17,506 nt of DNA from positions 1-17,506 of the forward strand of contig JAJCYF010000042.1 of the NCBI GenBank assembly GCA_029263035.1, written 5' to 3'. Positions within the stretch are counted from its first letter, which is position 1, and each line of letters begins with the position of its first letter. Below are positions 1 to 7,488 of the stretch, piece after piece. The notes beneath the pieces are model-generated. The model did no database searches. It had not been told where the DNA came from and saw only the letters and a list, made by a program, of their open reading frames with translations. Both the position numbers and the translations under genes were made by a program. This DNA is from Actinomycetes bacterium. Lineage in GTDB: Bacteria; Actinomycetota; CADDZG01; JAHWKV01.

Positions 1-847
1 GCAGCGGAAGCAACGGGTTGGAGGTCTTGGTCTCGATGACTATGAACAGGATCAGCAGCAGAGCCGAGCCCGCGAACGCACCGAGGATGAGGTCACTGGT
101 CCAACCCTCGACGCTTCCCTCGATCAGCGCGTAGACCAGCAGGAACAGGCCGGTGGTCCCGGTGAGCAGGCCGGGCACGTCGACCCGCCGGGACCTGGTG
201 GTGTCCCTGGACTCGCGTACCACCAGCGCGGTCAGCAGGAACCCCAGGATGCCGACCGGGATGTTGATGAAGAAGATCGTCTCCCAGGAGTAGTGCTCCA
301 CGATGTAGCCGCCCACCAGGGGGCCCACGGCAACCGCCAGCCCGGACATCGCCGCCCAGATGCCGATGGCCGTTCCCCGCTGCCTGCCGTGGAAGGTGGC
401 GGTGAGGATCGACAGAGAACCGGGAAGCAACAGCGCCGCTCCCAGGCCCTGCAGCGCCCTAAACGCGATCAGCTGCTCGGTGGTCTGCGACATACCGCAG
501 GCCAGTGAGCCGAGGGTGAAAACCACCAATCCCCCCATGAAGAACTTCTTGCGGCCGAACAGGTCGCCCAGGGAGCCGCCGATGAGCATGAAGGAGGCGA
601 AGGTGAGGGTGTAGGCATCGATGATCCACTGCAGGTCGGAAACCTGGGCATCCAGCTCCCGCTGCATGGTGGGCAGGGCAACGTTGACGACCAGGTTGTC
701 CAGCATGGGCATGAACAGCCCGAACACCATGGCGACCAACACCAGCCACTTGCTCTTTCCCGCCTTGGCGTCCTGCCTGGAGGAAGAGCCTTCGGGCGGC
801 TGCCCGCTCCGGGCACGTCCGTTCTGGACCGACGTGGTGTTTGCCAT
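1..847 (-). CDS. MFS drug exporter, DHA2/EmrB-QacA type (3' end outside window)
   Basis: Predicted proton-driven inner-membrane multidrug exporter of the 14-helix DHA2 family. The frame is open from an ATG at 847 to the left edge (282 codons visible), so the C-terminus is missing because of the window boundary. After a hydrophilic N-terminus of about 33 residues, the first helix carries MPMLDNLVVNVALPTM, the usual DHA2 motif D1 region. MFS motif A follows as GGSLGDLFGRKK, and the motif C-like glycine-rich segment GLAVAVGPLVGG comes further on. At least seven hydrophobic segments can be read. It is divergent from the oxidoreductase at 991, and a perfect palindrome lies 40 nt upstream of its start, so repression by a TetR- or MarR-type regulator is likely. 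No such regulator is adjacent on the visible side. Substrate unknown. Confidence 0.9.
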   Translation of the reverse strand, partial: MANTTSVQNGRARSGQPPEGSSSRQDAKAGKSKWLVLVAMVFGLFMPMLDNLVVNVALPTMQRELDAQVSDLQWIIDAYTLTFASFMLIGGSLGDLFGRKKFFMGGLVVFTLGSLACGMSQTTEQLIAFRALQGLGAALLLPGSLSILTATFHGRQRGTAIGIWAAMSGLAVAVGPLVGGYIVEHYSWETIFFINIPVGILGFLLTALVVRESRDTTRSRRVDVPGLLTGTTGLFLLVYALIEGSVEGWTSDLILGAFAGSALLLILFIVIETKTSNPLLPL

Positions 848-886
848 TGAGTGTTCCCCCCTTGGACCCGGTAACGGCAAGTCTGG

Positions 887-900
887 TTAGCGCACGCTAA
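887..900. promoter_or_regulatory. Perfect 14-bp palindrome, probable repressor operator
   Basis: TTAGCG-CA-CGCTAA is a perfect inverted repeat with a 2-bp centre, placed in the divergent gap 40 nt upstream of the exporter start (847) and 91 nt upstream of the oxidoreductase start (991). Short spaced palindromes of this kind in front of EmrB/QacA exporters are typical of TetR-family operators. The position is seen in the sequence; the operator role is inferred. Confidence 0.5.
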
Positions 901-990
901 GTGTGGGTGAGCGCCGACTCAGGTGTCAATGACCCGCGATCCGGATAGATAATCCCCCTCAGCCGCGATGCGAGGATGGAGGAACAGCAC

Positions 991-1944
991 ATGAGAGCCG
1001 CCGCAATTTCGGAGTTCGGTGGTCCGGAGGTCATCAACGTGACCGACCTCCCGGAGCCGTTGATTGGACCCGATATCGTTTTGATCCGGACTGCGGCCGC
1101 CGGCCTGAACCCGGCCGACTACAAGATCCGCCAGGGGCGCATGACCGAGCGCTACCCCCACCACTTCCCCATCATCCTGGGTTGGGACGTGGCGGGCGTT
1201 GTAGAGGCGGTGGGGCCCGCTGTGACGGACTTCAAGCCGGGTGACCGGGTGTGCGCCTACGCCCGCAAGTTCTGCGTGGAGCACGGCACCTACGCCGAGT
1301 ACGTCGGCGTCGTGGAGGAGTCCGTGGCTCCGGCGCCCGAGTCGGTGGACCTGGCGCACGCCGCGGCCCTGCCCCTGGCGTCGCTCACCGCGCTGCAGAC
1401 GATCTCCGCCCTTGAGGTTGTCTCGGGAGAGACGGTGTTGATCCACGGGGGTTCGGGCGGGGTGGGGTCGTACGCGGTCCAGCTCCTGGCCGAGATGGGG
1501 GTGACGGTACTTGCGACCGCCGGTGAGCAGAACTCCGGCTTCCTGGAGGCGTTGGGGGCGGTTCCCATCGACCGGCGCGGTGATGTCGTGCGGCAGGTCC
1601 AGGCAGTGGCCCCCGGCGGGGTCGACGCGGTGTTGGACCTGGCGGGAGGACCGGAGGCGGTCAAGGCAACCCTTCCGGTGATGAAGGACGGGTCCCGGGC
1701 CGGCTCGATCCTGCTTCCTCCCGATCTTGGCGATGACGGCGCCGCCCGCGGGATCAAAGGCAGATACGTGTTCGTCCGGCCCTACGGGGGTCAGCTCGCC
1801 GATCTCTCGGCCCGGGTCGACGCCGGGGCGCTGACCATCCACGTCCACGACTCGTTTCCTCTCGAGAAGGCGGCGGACGCCCACCGGGCGCTGGAGGAGG
1901 GCGGGCACCGGGGCAAGCTCGTACTCACCGTCGCCGATATCTAG
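991..1944 (+). CDS. NADPH:quinone oxidoreductase-like MDR-family enzyme
   Basis: A 317-aa zinc-independent medium-chain dehydrogenase/reductase of the quinone oxidoreductase type, predicted to reduce quinones or enones with NADPH in the cytosol. The GroES-like N-terminal half contains GLNPADYKIRQG and the segment GWDVAGVVEAVGPAVTDF followed by KPGDRV. The Rossmann nucleotide-binding loop GGSGGVGS is at residues 153-160. The structural-zinc cysteine cluster of alcohol dehydrogenases is absent, which fits the quinone reductase branch. The start at 991 is chosen over an in-frame ATG at 976 because GGAGGA at 978-983 gives a 7-nt spacing to 991. The gene ends just before a strong terminator. It is divergent from the exporter and may share its regulation, for example as a response to electrophiles. 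Confidence 0.88.
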   Translation: MRAAAISEFGGPEVINVTDLPEPLIGPDIVLIRTAAAGLNPADYKIRQGRMTERYPHHFPIILGWDVAGVVEAVGPAVTDFKPGDRVCAYARKFCVEHGTYAEYVGVVEESVAPAPESVDLAHAAALPLASLTALQTISALEVVSGETVLIHGGSGGVGSYAVQLLAEMGVTVLATAGEQNSGFLEALGAVPIDRRGDVVRQVQAVAPGGVDAVLDLAGGPEAVKATLPVMKDGSRAGSILLPPDLGDDGAARGIKGRYVFVRPYGGQLADLSARVDAGALTIHVHDSFPLEKAADAHRALEEGGHRGKLVLTVADI

Positions 1945-1950
1945 TCACTC

Positions 1951-1986
1951 CAACCAAAAAGCCCCCGGAGGGGCTGTTTTGGGTTG
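1951..1986. terminator. Bidirectional intrinsic terminator
   Basis: The stem AGCCCC (1960-1965), loop CGGA, stem GGGGCT (1970-1975) is flanked by an A-run on the left and a T-run on the right. Outer arms CAACC (1951-1955) and GGTTG (1982-1986) extend it imperfectly. The A and T flanks let it act on both strands. It sits between the plus-strand oxidoreductase stop (1944) and the minus-strand small gene stop (1989), exactly where a shared terminator for convergent genes is expected. Confidence 0.8.
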
Positions 1987-1988
1987 AG

Positions 1989-2141
1989 TCACCGGCCTTT
2001 GCTGCGCCAGCGGAGGCCGGAGGATGCGGGTTCCGCCTCCGGTTCGGCCGGGGCGCTTGCCCGGGCCGGCGCGGGCGGAGCCGGTGGGGGTGCGGCCGAG
2101 CGGGGCGGCCAATGCGTCAGGTCGGTAACAACGTCTTGCAT
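1989..2141 (-). CDS. Small Pro/Ala-rich protein, 50 aa, hypothetical
   Basis: Not a recognised family. ATG at 2141 is preceded on the minus strand by GGGAGG with 9-nt spacing, and the frame runs to TGA just before the bidirectional terminator. It encodes 50 residues: an N-terminal MQDVVTDLTHWPP, a disordered Pro/Ala/Glu stretch, and a basic end GLRWRSKGR. It lies 82 nt downstream of the thioesterase on the same strand, so it may be co-transcribed. Its DLTHW and Glu-Pro-rich stretch echo the thioesterase tail (DLSKW and EPESEPA). Support is the ribosome binding site, placement between two genes and high GC at third positions. It could still be a chance frame in GC-rich DNA. Confidence 0.5.
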   Translation of the reverse strand: MQDVVTDLTHWPPRSAAPPPAPPAPARASAPAEPEAEPASSGLRWRSKGR

Positions 2142-2223
2142 CACTCAGGACCTCCCTATCTTTCGCCGGCTTACGAATACGAAACGAAATACGACGACGG
2201 CTGCCGCCGGTCGGCGCAGGAAC

Positions 2224-2991
2224 CTATCGGTTCTGCATTCTCCATTTGCTCAGGTCGGCCGCCTGCTCGGAGGACGACATGGAGGCACCGACCAGAGCTG
2301 GCTCAGACTCCGGTTCCCGCCGGCGCCACCTGCGGACATCGCCGCCGGCGTCGGAAGATGCCGGGGACTTCGCCGCAGGCTCCGCACCGGGCTTCTGGGA
2401 AGATGCAGCCGCCTGGTCCGCCTTGGCCGCCAGCCGCGCCTGCTTGCGGGCCTCGGCCGCTTCCTGCCTGCGTCTCAGGGCTTCGTCGGCGTCCGCCCGG
2501 GCTGCAAGGGCGGAATCCCGCCGGGCGTTGCGCGCCTTTCTGCGGGCTTTGGCCTGACGTTGTCTTCGCCGCTCCTCGGTGGTTTCGCATTCGAGCCGCG
2601 GGACCCGGACCGGCTGCTTGGTCTCAGGGTCCAGGGCCACGTACAGCACGTAGGCCGTAGACGTATGGCGGGTTTCTCCGGTCATGACGTTCTCGGTCTC
2701 CACCCTCACCCCGACCTCCATCGAGGTGTCGCCGACCCCGTTGACCGATGCGGTGACGGTCACCAGGTCACCGAGGTTGACGGGTTCTAGAAAGCTGAAT
2801 TCGTCGACTGCTGCAGTCACTACCGGGCTGCCGCTGAATTTCATGGCGGCGAGCCCTCCGGCGGTGTCCACCAGCTTCATGATGGTTCCACCGTGTACCG
2901 CTCCGGCCAGGTTGGAGTCCGACAACCCCATGTGCTGAGCCAGGACCACTCGTGATTCCTTGACGGTTTTGGTCGCTTCTGCGCCATTCAT
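2224..2991 (-). CDS. Acyl-CoA thioesterase (hotdog) with long charged C-terminal tail
   Basis: Predicted cytosolic acyl-CoA hydrolase of the YciA/YkhA/BACH type. The hotdog domain spans about residues 8-120 of 255. It has the family signature SNLAGAVHGG (residues 26-35), with the helix IMKLVDTAGG holding the acidic active-site residue D42, then AAVDEFSFLEPVNLGDLV. Usual single-hotdog members are about 130-170 aa. Here about 115 extra residues follow: an Arg/Ala/Glu/Lys-rich helical stretch from about residue 136, then a disordered Ser/Ala/Pro part, ending in DLSKWRMQNR. The ATG at 2991 is preferred over a TTG at 2997 because GGGAGG then sits 6 nt upstream. It is divergent from pepF. The tail's role is unknown; a partner-binding or polymerisation element is a guess. 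Confidence 0.87.
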   Translation of the reverse strand: MNGAEATKTVKESRVVLAQHMGLSDSNLAGAVHGGTIMKLVDTAGGLAAMKFSGSPVVTAAVDEFSFLEPVNLGDLVTVTASVNGVGDTSMEVGVRVETENVMTGETRHTSTAYVLYVALDPETKQPVRVPRLECETTEERRRQRQAKARRKARNARRDSALAARADADEALRRRQEAAEARKQARLAAKADQAAASSQKPGAEPAAKSPASSDAGGDVRRWRRREPESEPALVGASMSSSEQAADLSKWRMQNR

Positions 2992-3158
2992 AGCCAACCT
3001 CCCGATCTCATGGATGGGCCGTCACCTCTAAAGGGCAGTATGAACCTGTGGATTGGCCCTGGCGAGGGGGCAAACGCGCTTTCGGGGGACCTTCCGAGCC
3101 CAATGGGCCGCACTAGTAGACTGGAGCCTCAATACTCCAAATTCTGAAGGGTCGTCCA

Positions 3159-4955
3159 ATGAGTACAGCAACCAAGACCACCGGCGCGGAAAAAGTCTTC
3201 TGGAACCTCGACGACATCTACAAGGGTTCCGAAGACCCCAAATTTGCGCTGGATATCGATGCCGCCAAGCGCGCCGCCCACAACTTCCGGGACAAGTACT
3301 ACGGCAAGGTCGGCCAGCTGAACGCAGTCGGCCTGCGCAACGCCGTGGCGGACCTTGAGAAGCTGACCGCCGACCTGATGCGGCCCTCCATCTACGCCAT
3401 GCTGCGCTACGCCACCGACACCGCCGACCCCACCCGGGGCGCACTGCGCCAGAGAATGTTGGAGATGTCGACGGTGCTGAGCTCGGAAACCCTGTTCTTC
3501 GTGCTGGAGTGGGTGGCCATCGACGACGAACGCGCCGAGCGCCTGCTGAACGACCCCGACCTGGCCAAGTACCGCCACCACCTGAAGTCCGAACGCCGCT
3601 ACAAGCAGTTCGTGCTGTCCGAACCGGAGGAGCGGATCCTCGCCGAGAAGGCGGCAACCAGCGAGGCCGCGTGGGCTCGGCTGTTCGAGGAGCTGACCGC
3701 CGAGGTCCGTCCGGTGGTGGACGGCGAGGAGCTCATCTGGGAGCACGCCATGTCGTTGCTGCAGCAGCCGGATCGGGAGCTTCGCCGCAGGGCGGCCGAG
3801 GCCATCACCAAGGCCCTGGAGCCGGGGCTGCGCACCCGCAACTTCATCCTGAACACCGTCCTGCTGGACCACGCCACTAACGACCGGCTGCACGGCTACC
3901 CCACGTGGCTGTCCTCGATGAACCTGTACAACGAGGCCTCCGACGACGCGGTCAACGCCCTGGTCGATGCAGTCACCAAGCGTTACGACATCCCCCGCCG
4001 CTACTACGCCCTCAAGGCCAAGCTGCTCGGCCTGGAGAAGCTGGCCGACTACGACCGGATGGCGCCGATCAGCGACGACCCGACCTTTGTCTCCTGGCAG
4101 GAGGCCAAGGACCTGGTCCTGGAGGCGTACAACTCGTTTTCTCCCGAGGCCGGCAAGGTGATAGGCGAGTTCTTCGACAAGAAGTGGATCCACGCCGCCC
4201 AGGCGCCGACCAAGATGACCGGTGCCTTCTGCATGACCACGATCCCCGACACCCACCCGTACGTCCTGATGAGCTTCACCGGGGAGAGGCGTTCGGTGCT
4301 CACCCTGGCCCACGAGCTGGGCCACGGCTTGCACGGATACCTGGCCGGCGATCAGACCCTGTTCAACGCCGAGACCCCGCTGACCCTGGCCGAGACAGCT
4401 TCGGTGTTCGGTGAGGCGCTGACCTTCGGCAAGCTGCTGGAGGCGGAGAAGGATCCCAAGAAGCGCCTGGCTCTGCTGGTGGGGCGGCTGGACGACTCTA
4501 TCGCCACCGTGTTCCGCCAGATTGCCTTCAACCGCTTCGAGGACGCCATCCACACTGCCCGCCGGGAGCACGGCGAGCTGGCCCCCGAGGACGTTTCGGC
4601 CATGTGGCTCAAAACCCAGCGCGAGGTGCTGGGCGATTCGGTGGAGATCAGCGACGGCTACAAGATCTGGTGGAGCTACATCCCCCACTTCATCCGCACC
4701 CCGGGCTACGTCTACGCCTACGCCTTCGGGTTCCTGTTCTCACTGGCCATCTACCAGCGCTACCTGAAGGAGGGCGACGCCCTGATCGAGCCCTACCTCG
4801 GGCTGCTGAGGGCCGGCGGCTCGGATGCGCCGGAGGAGCTGGCCAAGCAGGTGGGGCTGGACGTCTCGGACCCCACCTTCTGGTCCGGGGGCCTGGATTC
4901 ACTCGACGCGTTGCTGACCGAAGCGGAGGAACTGGCCAAGACCGTCCAGGGGTAG
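3159..4955 (+). CDS. pepF: Oligoendopeptidase F family M3 zinc metallopeptidase
   Basis: A 598-aa cytosolic metallopeptidase that cleaves short peptides, with the usual length for PepF-type M3 enzymes. The zinc site is intact: HELGH at residues 385-389 (within LAHELGHGLHGYLAG), and the third ligand is probably E412 in AETASVFGE, 27 residues after the first histidine. Downstream substrate-binding elements typical of M3 are present: WWSYIPHFIRTPGYVYAYAF, with the conserved His and Tyr residues. The N-terminal helical domain (MSTATKTT through about residue 200) is complete. The start at 3159 has a weak AAGGG upstream. It is a single transcription unit, divergent from the thioesterase. Likely role: recycling of peptides, including cleaved signal peptides. 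Confidence 0.95.
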   Translation: MSTATKTTGAEKVFWNLDDIYKGSEDPKFALDIDAAKRAAHNFRDKYYGKVGQLNAVGLRNAVADLEKLTADLMRPSIYAMLRYATDTADPTRGALRQRMLEMSTVLSSETLFFVLEWVAIDDERAERLLNDPDLAKYRHHLKSERRYKQFVLSEPEERILAEKAATSEAAWARLFEELTAEVRPVVDGEELIWEHAMSLLQQPDRELRRRAAEAITKALEPGLRTRNFILNTVLLDHATNDRLHGYPTWLSSMNLYNEASDDAVNALVDAVTKRYDIPRRYYALKAKLLGLEKLADYDRMAPISDDPTFVSWQEAKDLVLEAYNSFSPEAGKVIGEFFDKKWIHAAQAPTKMTGAFCMTTIPDTHPYVLMSFTGERRSVLTLAHELGHGLHGYLAGDQTLFNAETPLTLAETASVFGEALTFGKLLEAEKDPKKRLALLVGRLDDSIATVFRQIAFNRFEDAIHTARREHGELAPEDVSAMWLKTQREVLGDSVEISDGYKIWWSYIPHFIRTPGYVYAYAFGFLFSLAIYQRYLKEGDALIEPYLGLLRAGGSDAPEELAKQVGLDVSDPTFWSGGLDSLDALLTEAEELAKTVQG

Positions 4956-5020
4956 TGCTCTGGTGCCGGTTCAGGTAGCTGAAATCAGCGGGAACCGATA
5001 GGCGCCGGACGGCCGTCTAA

Positions 5021-5044
5021 GGCTCGGTAAACATTTTCCGAGCC
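5021..5044. promoter_or_regulatory. 24-bp near-perfect palindrome before the DUF2330-cupredoxin pair
   Basis: GGCTCGG (5021-5027) and CCGAGCC (5038-5044) are exact inverse copies, and AAA/TTT pair inside them, giving 10 of 12 paired positions around a CA centre. It ends 15 nt before the ATG at 5060, directly abutting the putative ribosome binding region GGAAGCGAGG (5045-5054). It could be an operator or an mRNA hairpin controlling translation. No T-run follows, so a terminator for pepF is less likely. A separate perfect 10-bp palindrome GACGGCCGTC lies at 5008-5017. Confidence 0.45.
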
Positions 5045-5059
5045 GGAAGCGAGGTCCCC

Positions 5060-6088
5060 ATGCGACGCCTTCTCATCGTTCCACTGGTGCTGGTGTTTCT
5101 CATCACGTCTGCCGGGGCGGCGATGGCGTGCGCCGGAGTCTTCTCGCCCAACGGCAACGTGAACCTGCTGCGCACCAGCACCCTGGCCGGGTACGCCGAC
5201 GGCATCGAGCACTACGTCACCTCCTTCACCTTCTCCGGCGGGGGAGGCGAGTTCGGTTCGGTGGTTCCCCTGCCGGGGGTGCCGACCACGGTGGAGCGGG
5301 GTGGTGACTGGACGCTGCAGCGCTTGAACCGTGAGGTGACCCCGGTTCGTGAGGCATTCGCCGGCGCAAACCTGGCGACTGCGGCACGGGCCGACTCTGC
5401 CGAGGTGCTGCTGGAGACCACCATCGACGCCCTGGACATCACGATCCTCAAGGGCGGCGGCGACGAGGTGGGCACCTGGGCCAAGGACAACGGCTTTCTG
5501 CTGGCGCCCGACGCCCCGGAGGTCCTGGATTTCTACGCCGAACGCAGCCCGATTTTCATGGCGGCCAAGTTCAACGCCGCAGCGGCTGAGGAGCGGGGCC
5601 AGGCCATCGGCGAGGGCACTCCCATCCACCTCAGCATCCCGACCGACAACCCGTGGGTTCCCCTGAGAATCCTGGGCCTGGGCAAGCAGGAGATCGAGCG
5701 GGTCGAGGCCGATGTCTTCCTTCTTACCGAAAAGGAGCCTGAGCTGCTGATCCCGTCCGACGGCCTGATCCTGGAGCGCAGCGAGCAGGGTTCCGACGGC
5801 CTGATCGCCGACCTGCGGGCCGACAAGGGCATGGAATGGATCCCCGAGGACGGCATGTGGCTCAGCTATCTGCGGGTCGACTCGGCGGCCGGGGACCTCA
5901 CCTACGACCTGGCGGTCGACGTGCAGGGCGAGGCGCCCTCGACGATCGACGCCGGGCTGGCGAGCTTTGACGCACCGGCGACTCCGGTAGACGACGGCCT
6001 GCCGGTCGCCCTCCTGGCCGGGGTGGCGGTGCTTGTGGCCGGCCTGGGGATTACCGCCGGCCGCTGGAGCCTGCGGCGTGCTGGGTAG
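5060..6088 (+). CDS. DUF2330 family exported, membrane-anchored protein
   Basis: A 342-aa protein of the DUF2330 family (function unknown). It has a signal peptide (MRRLLIVPLV then a hydrophobic core, cleavage near residue 23) and a cysteine at position 24 of the kind seen at the start of mature DUF2330 proteins. The body is extracytoplasmic, and a C-terminal membrane helix at about residues 317-336 is followed by the basic end RWSLRRAG, so it is anchored with a large outside domain. Segments such as GEFGSVVPLPGVP and IPTDNPWVPLRILGLG match what I know of this family. The downstream cupredoxin start overlaps its last 11 nt, indicating translational coupling and a joint role. A link to copper or redox chemistry at the membrane is inferred only from that neighbour. 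Confidence 0.82.
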   Translation: MRRLLIVPLVLVFLITSAGAAMACAGVFSPNGNVNLLRTSTLAGYADGIEHYVTSFTFSGGGGEFGSVVPLPGVPTTVERGGDWTLQRLNREVTPVREAFAGANLATAARADSAEVLLETTIDALDITILKGGGDEVGTWAKDNGFLLAPDAPEVLDFYAERSPIFMAAKFNAAAAEERGQAIGEGTPIHLSIPTDNPWVPLRILGLGKQEIERVEADVFLLTEKEPELLIPSDGLILERSEQGSDGLIADLRADKGMEWIPEDGMWLSYLRVDSAAGDLTYDLAVDVQGEAPSTIDAGLASFDAPATPVDDGLPVALLAGVAVLVAGLGITAGRWSLRRAG

Positions 6089-6488
6089 GTACCGCCTTCC
6101 ATTGACGCTCGCGCTGGCGGGCCTGCTGGTGATCGCCTGGGCGGTGATGGTGCTTGCGGCCTCCGGGCCCACCGTGCCGGTCGACATCAAGTACTCCCGC
6201 TTTGAACCGGACGAGTTCCGGTTCAAAGCGGGTCAGGAGGTCACCTTCGTGATCTTCAACGACGACCCCATCGACCACGAGTTCATCCTGGGCGACCAGG
6301 CGGTCCAGGATGGCCACGAGCTGGGGACCGAGGCCCACCACGGGTCGATCCCGACCGAGGTGTCGGTCCCGGCCGGTGCAACGGTTGAGACCACCATCAC
6401 CTTCGACCGCCCGGGCGAGCTGATCATCGGCTGCCACCTGCCCGGGCATTACGCCTACGGGATGAAGGCAATCGTGACGGTGCGCTAA
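6078..6488 (+). CDS. Membrane-anchored cupredoxin (plastocyanin-like)
   Basis: A 136-aa protein with an N-terminal membrane anchor (residues 8-28) and an extracytoplasmic cupredoxin domain. The full set of type-1 copper ligands is visible: H67 in IDHEF, then C119, H124 and M129 in the C-terminal loop GCHLPGHYAYGM. A blue-copper electron-transfer site is therefore predicted rather than a metal-free relic. The GTG at 6078 is chosen because GGAG at 6066-6069 gives 8-nt spacing and the start then overlaps the DUF2330 stop. A TTG at 6033 would bury 15 more residues in the upstream gene. An additional His-rich loop (DGHELGTEAHHG) lies between the ligands. Partners in electron transfer are not in the window apart from the DUF2330 protein. 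Confidence 0.87.
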   Translation: MLGRYRLPLTLALAGLLVIAWAVMVLAASGPTVPVDIKYSRFEPDEFRFKAGQEVTFVIFNDDPIDHEFILGDQAVQDGHELGTEAHHGSIPTEVSVPAGATVETTITFDRPGELIIGCHLPGHYAYGMKAIVTVR

Positions 6489-6554
6489 CAGGGCCCGGCA
6501 CCACTTCACCACGAGGTAGTGCCCGTAGCTGATTATGAGTCCGAAGAGCAACGA

Positions 6555-6782
6555 CTACTGCCAGCGTTGCAGCTCTTCCTCGGACAAGGGCCCAAAAGCC
6601 TCATCGGACACTTCTCCGGCGACAAATCCGACGGGTCGGAGCTGGGACGGCTCGATTTCAATCGGGACAAGCTTGGCGACAGGCTTTCCGTAACGCGTAA
6701 CTACAATCTGTCCGCCCCGCTCCACGACTGAAATCAGGCGGGACAGCTGGGTTTCGGCATCGTGTACGTCCACCTCTAGCAT
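6555..6782 (-). CDS. Phd/YefM-type antitoxin, no adjacent toxin
   Basis: A 75-aa protein of the Phd/YefM antitoxin family. The N-terminal fold MLEVDVHDAETQLSRLI, the strand-turn GGQIVVTRYGKPVAKLVP and the acidic C-terminal toxin-binding tail ending FGPLSEEELQRWQ are all recognisable. Such antitoxins normally precede a PIN (VapC) or RelE toxin on the same strand. Here only 66 nt separate its stop from the oppositely oriented cupredoxin, and no toxin frame is present there. It therefore looks like an orphan antitoxin. The ATG at 6782 has a weak GGTAGAG upstream. Longer in-frame starts exist, but the family boundary supports this one. Confidence 0.8.
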   Translation of the reverse strand: MLEVDVHDAETQLSRLISVVERGGQIVVTRYGKPVAKLVPIEIEPSQLRPVGFVAGEVSDEAFGPLSEEELQRWQ

Positions 6783-6915
6783 GCGGAAAACTCTACCATT
6801 CTGACTTTGTTGGCCATGGTGCACATCGGTGTTGGGACGTAATCCGCAGGCGCCAAGTCGGTGTCTGCGCCAGAAATGACGAACGCTCCCAGGGCGAGGT
6901 AATAGTCTGGGGTCG

Positions 6916-7488
6916 ATGACTCCGGCCCACACCACGTATGAGCAGCTCCACGAATCTGCGGCCTCCGCCTATGGGGAGCGGCCGGACGCCGAGCTGGTGC
7001 AGGCTCTGGCCGGCGTCCCGGCGGGTAGGGCAGTCGATCTGGGTGGAGGGCAGGGCCGGCATGGGCTGTATCTGGCGGCTGCCGGCTTCGATGTTGAGCT
7101 GGTCGACCTTTCGGAGGCCGCGCTGGCGCAGGCGCAGGAGTCGGCCCGGAGCGCCGGGCTGCACTTGCGGACCAGGCGATCGAACATCGCGTTCTACGAA
7201 CCGCCGGCTCCGCTACAGGTGGTCGTGGCCGCGCTGATTTTGCATATCCCGGCAAGGCACGCGGCTCTCAAGGCCGCCGGTGCTGCGGGCCTCGCGCTGA
7301 CCCGGGGCGGGCTCCTGTACCTTTCCCTGCCGGGGTTCAACCCCGAAACCGAGGCGCTGGCGTCCGAGCTGCTGGATTCAGCCGGGTGCACCGGCCGGGT
7401 GGTCAAGCATGTAGTCACCCGCGAAGAACGCCCCCGGCTGCCGGTGACCAGGCGCAACGAGACGCGGGCAGTTGGATTTCGTCCCTGA
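6916..7488 (+). CDS. Class I SAM-dependent methyltransferase (TehB-like)
   Basis: A 190-aa Rossmann-fold methyltransferase. Motif I is AVDLGGGQGRHGLYLA (residues 39-54), and the acidic residue binding the SAM ribose is probably D64 in VELVDLSEAAL. Motif IV is degenerate (LQVVVAALILHIP), followed by the late strand GGLLYLSLPGF. The arrangement resembles small TehB/UbiE-type enzymes acting on small molecules. The substrate cannot be told. The last 17 nt overlap the 5' end of the broken uracil-DNA glycosylase gene, so the two were probably an operon. The start ATG at 6916 has only a weak purine run (GGGG) upstream. Confidence 0.78.
   Translation: MTPAHTTYEQLHESAASAYGERPDAELVQALAGVPAGRAVDLGGGQGRHGLYLAAAGFDVELVDLSEAALAQAQESARSAGLHLRTRRSNIAFYEPPAPLQVVVAALILHIPARHAALKAAGAAGLALTRGGLLYLSLPGFNPETEALASELLDSAGCTGRVVKHVVTREERPRLPVTRRNETRAVGFRP

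Noticed and set aside
1984..2790. 268-aa plus-strand frame across the thioesterase region
   Set aside because: It is antisense to the recognised thioesterase and small gene, has low-complexity Arg/Gly composition and crosses the bidirectional terminator region.
3129..4688. 519-aa minus-strand open frame
   Set aside because: Mirror frame of pepF, produced by GC-rich codon bias; no domain is recognisable and PepF motifs on the plus strand are complete.
6051..6551. 166-aa minus-strand frame directly after the antitoxin, as a candidate toxin
   Set aside because: Nearly all of it is antisense to the cupredoxin, with no PIN or RelE motif; the unique first 20 residues match nothing I recognise.
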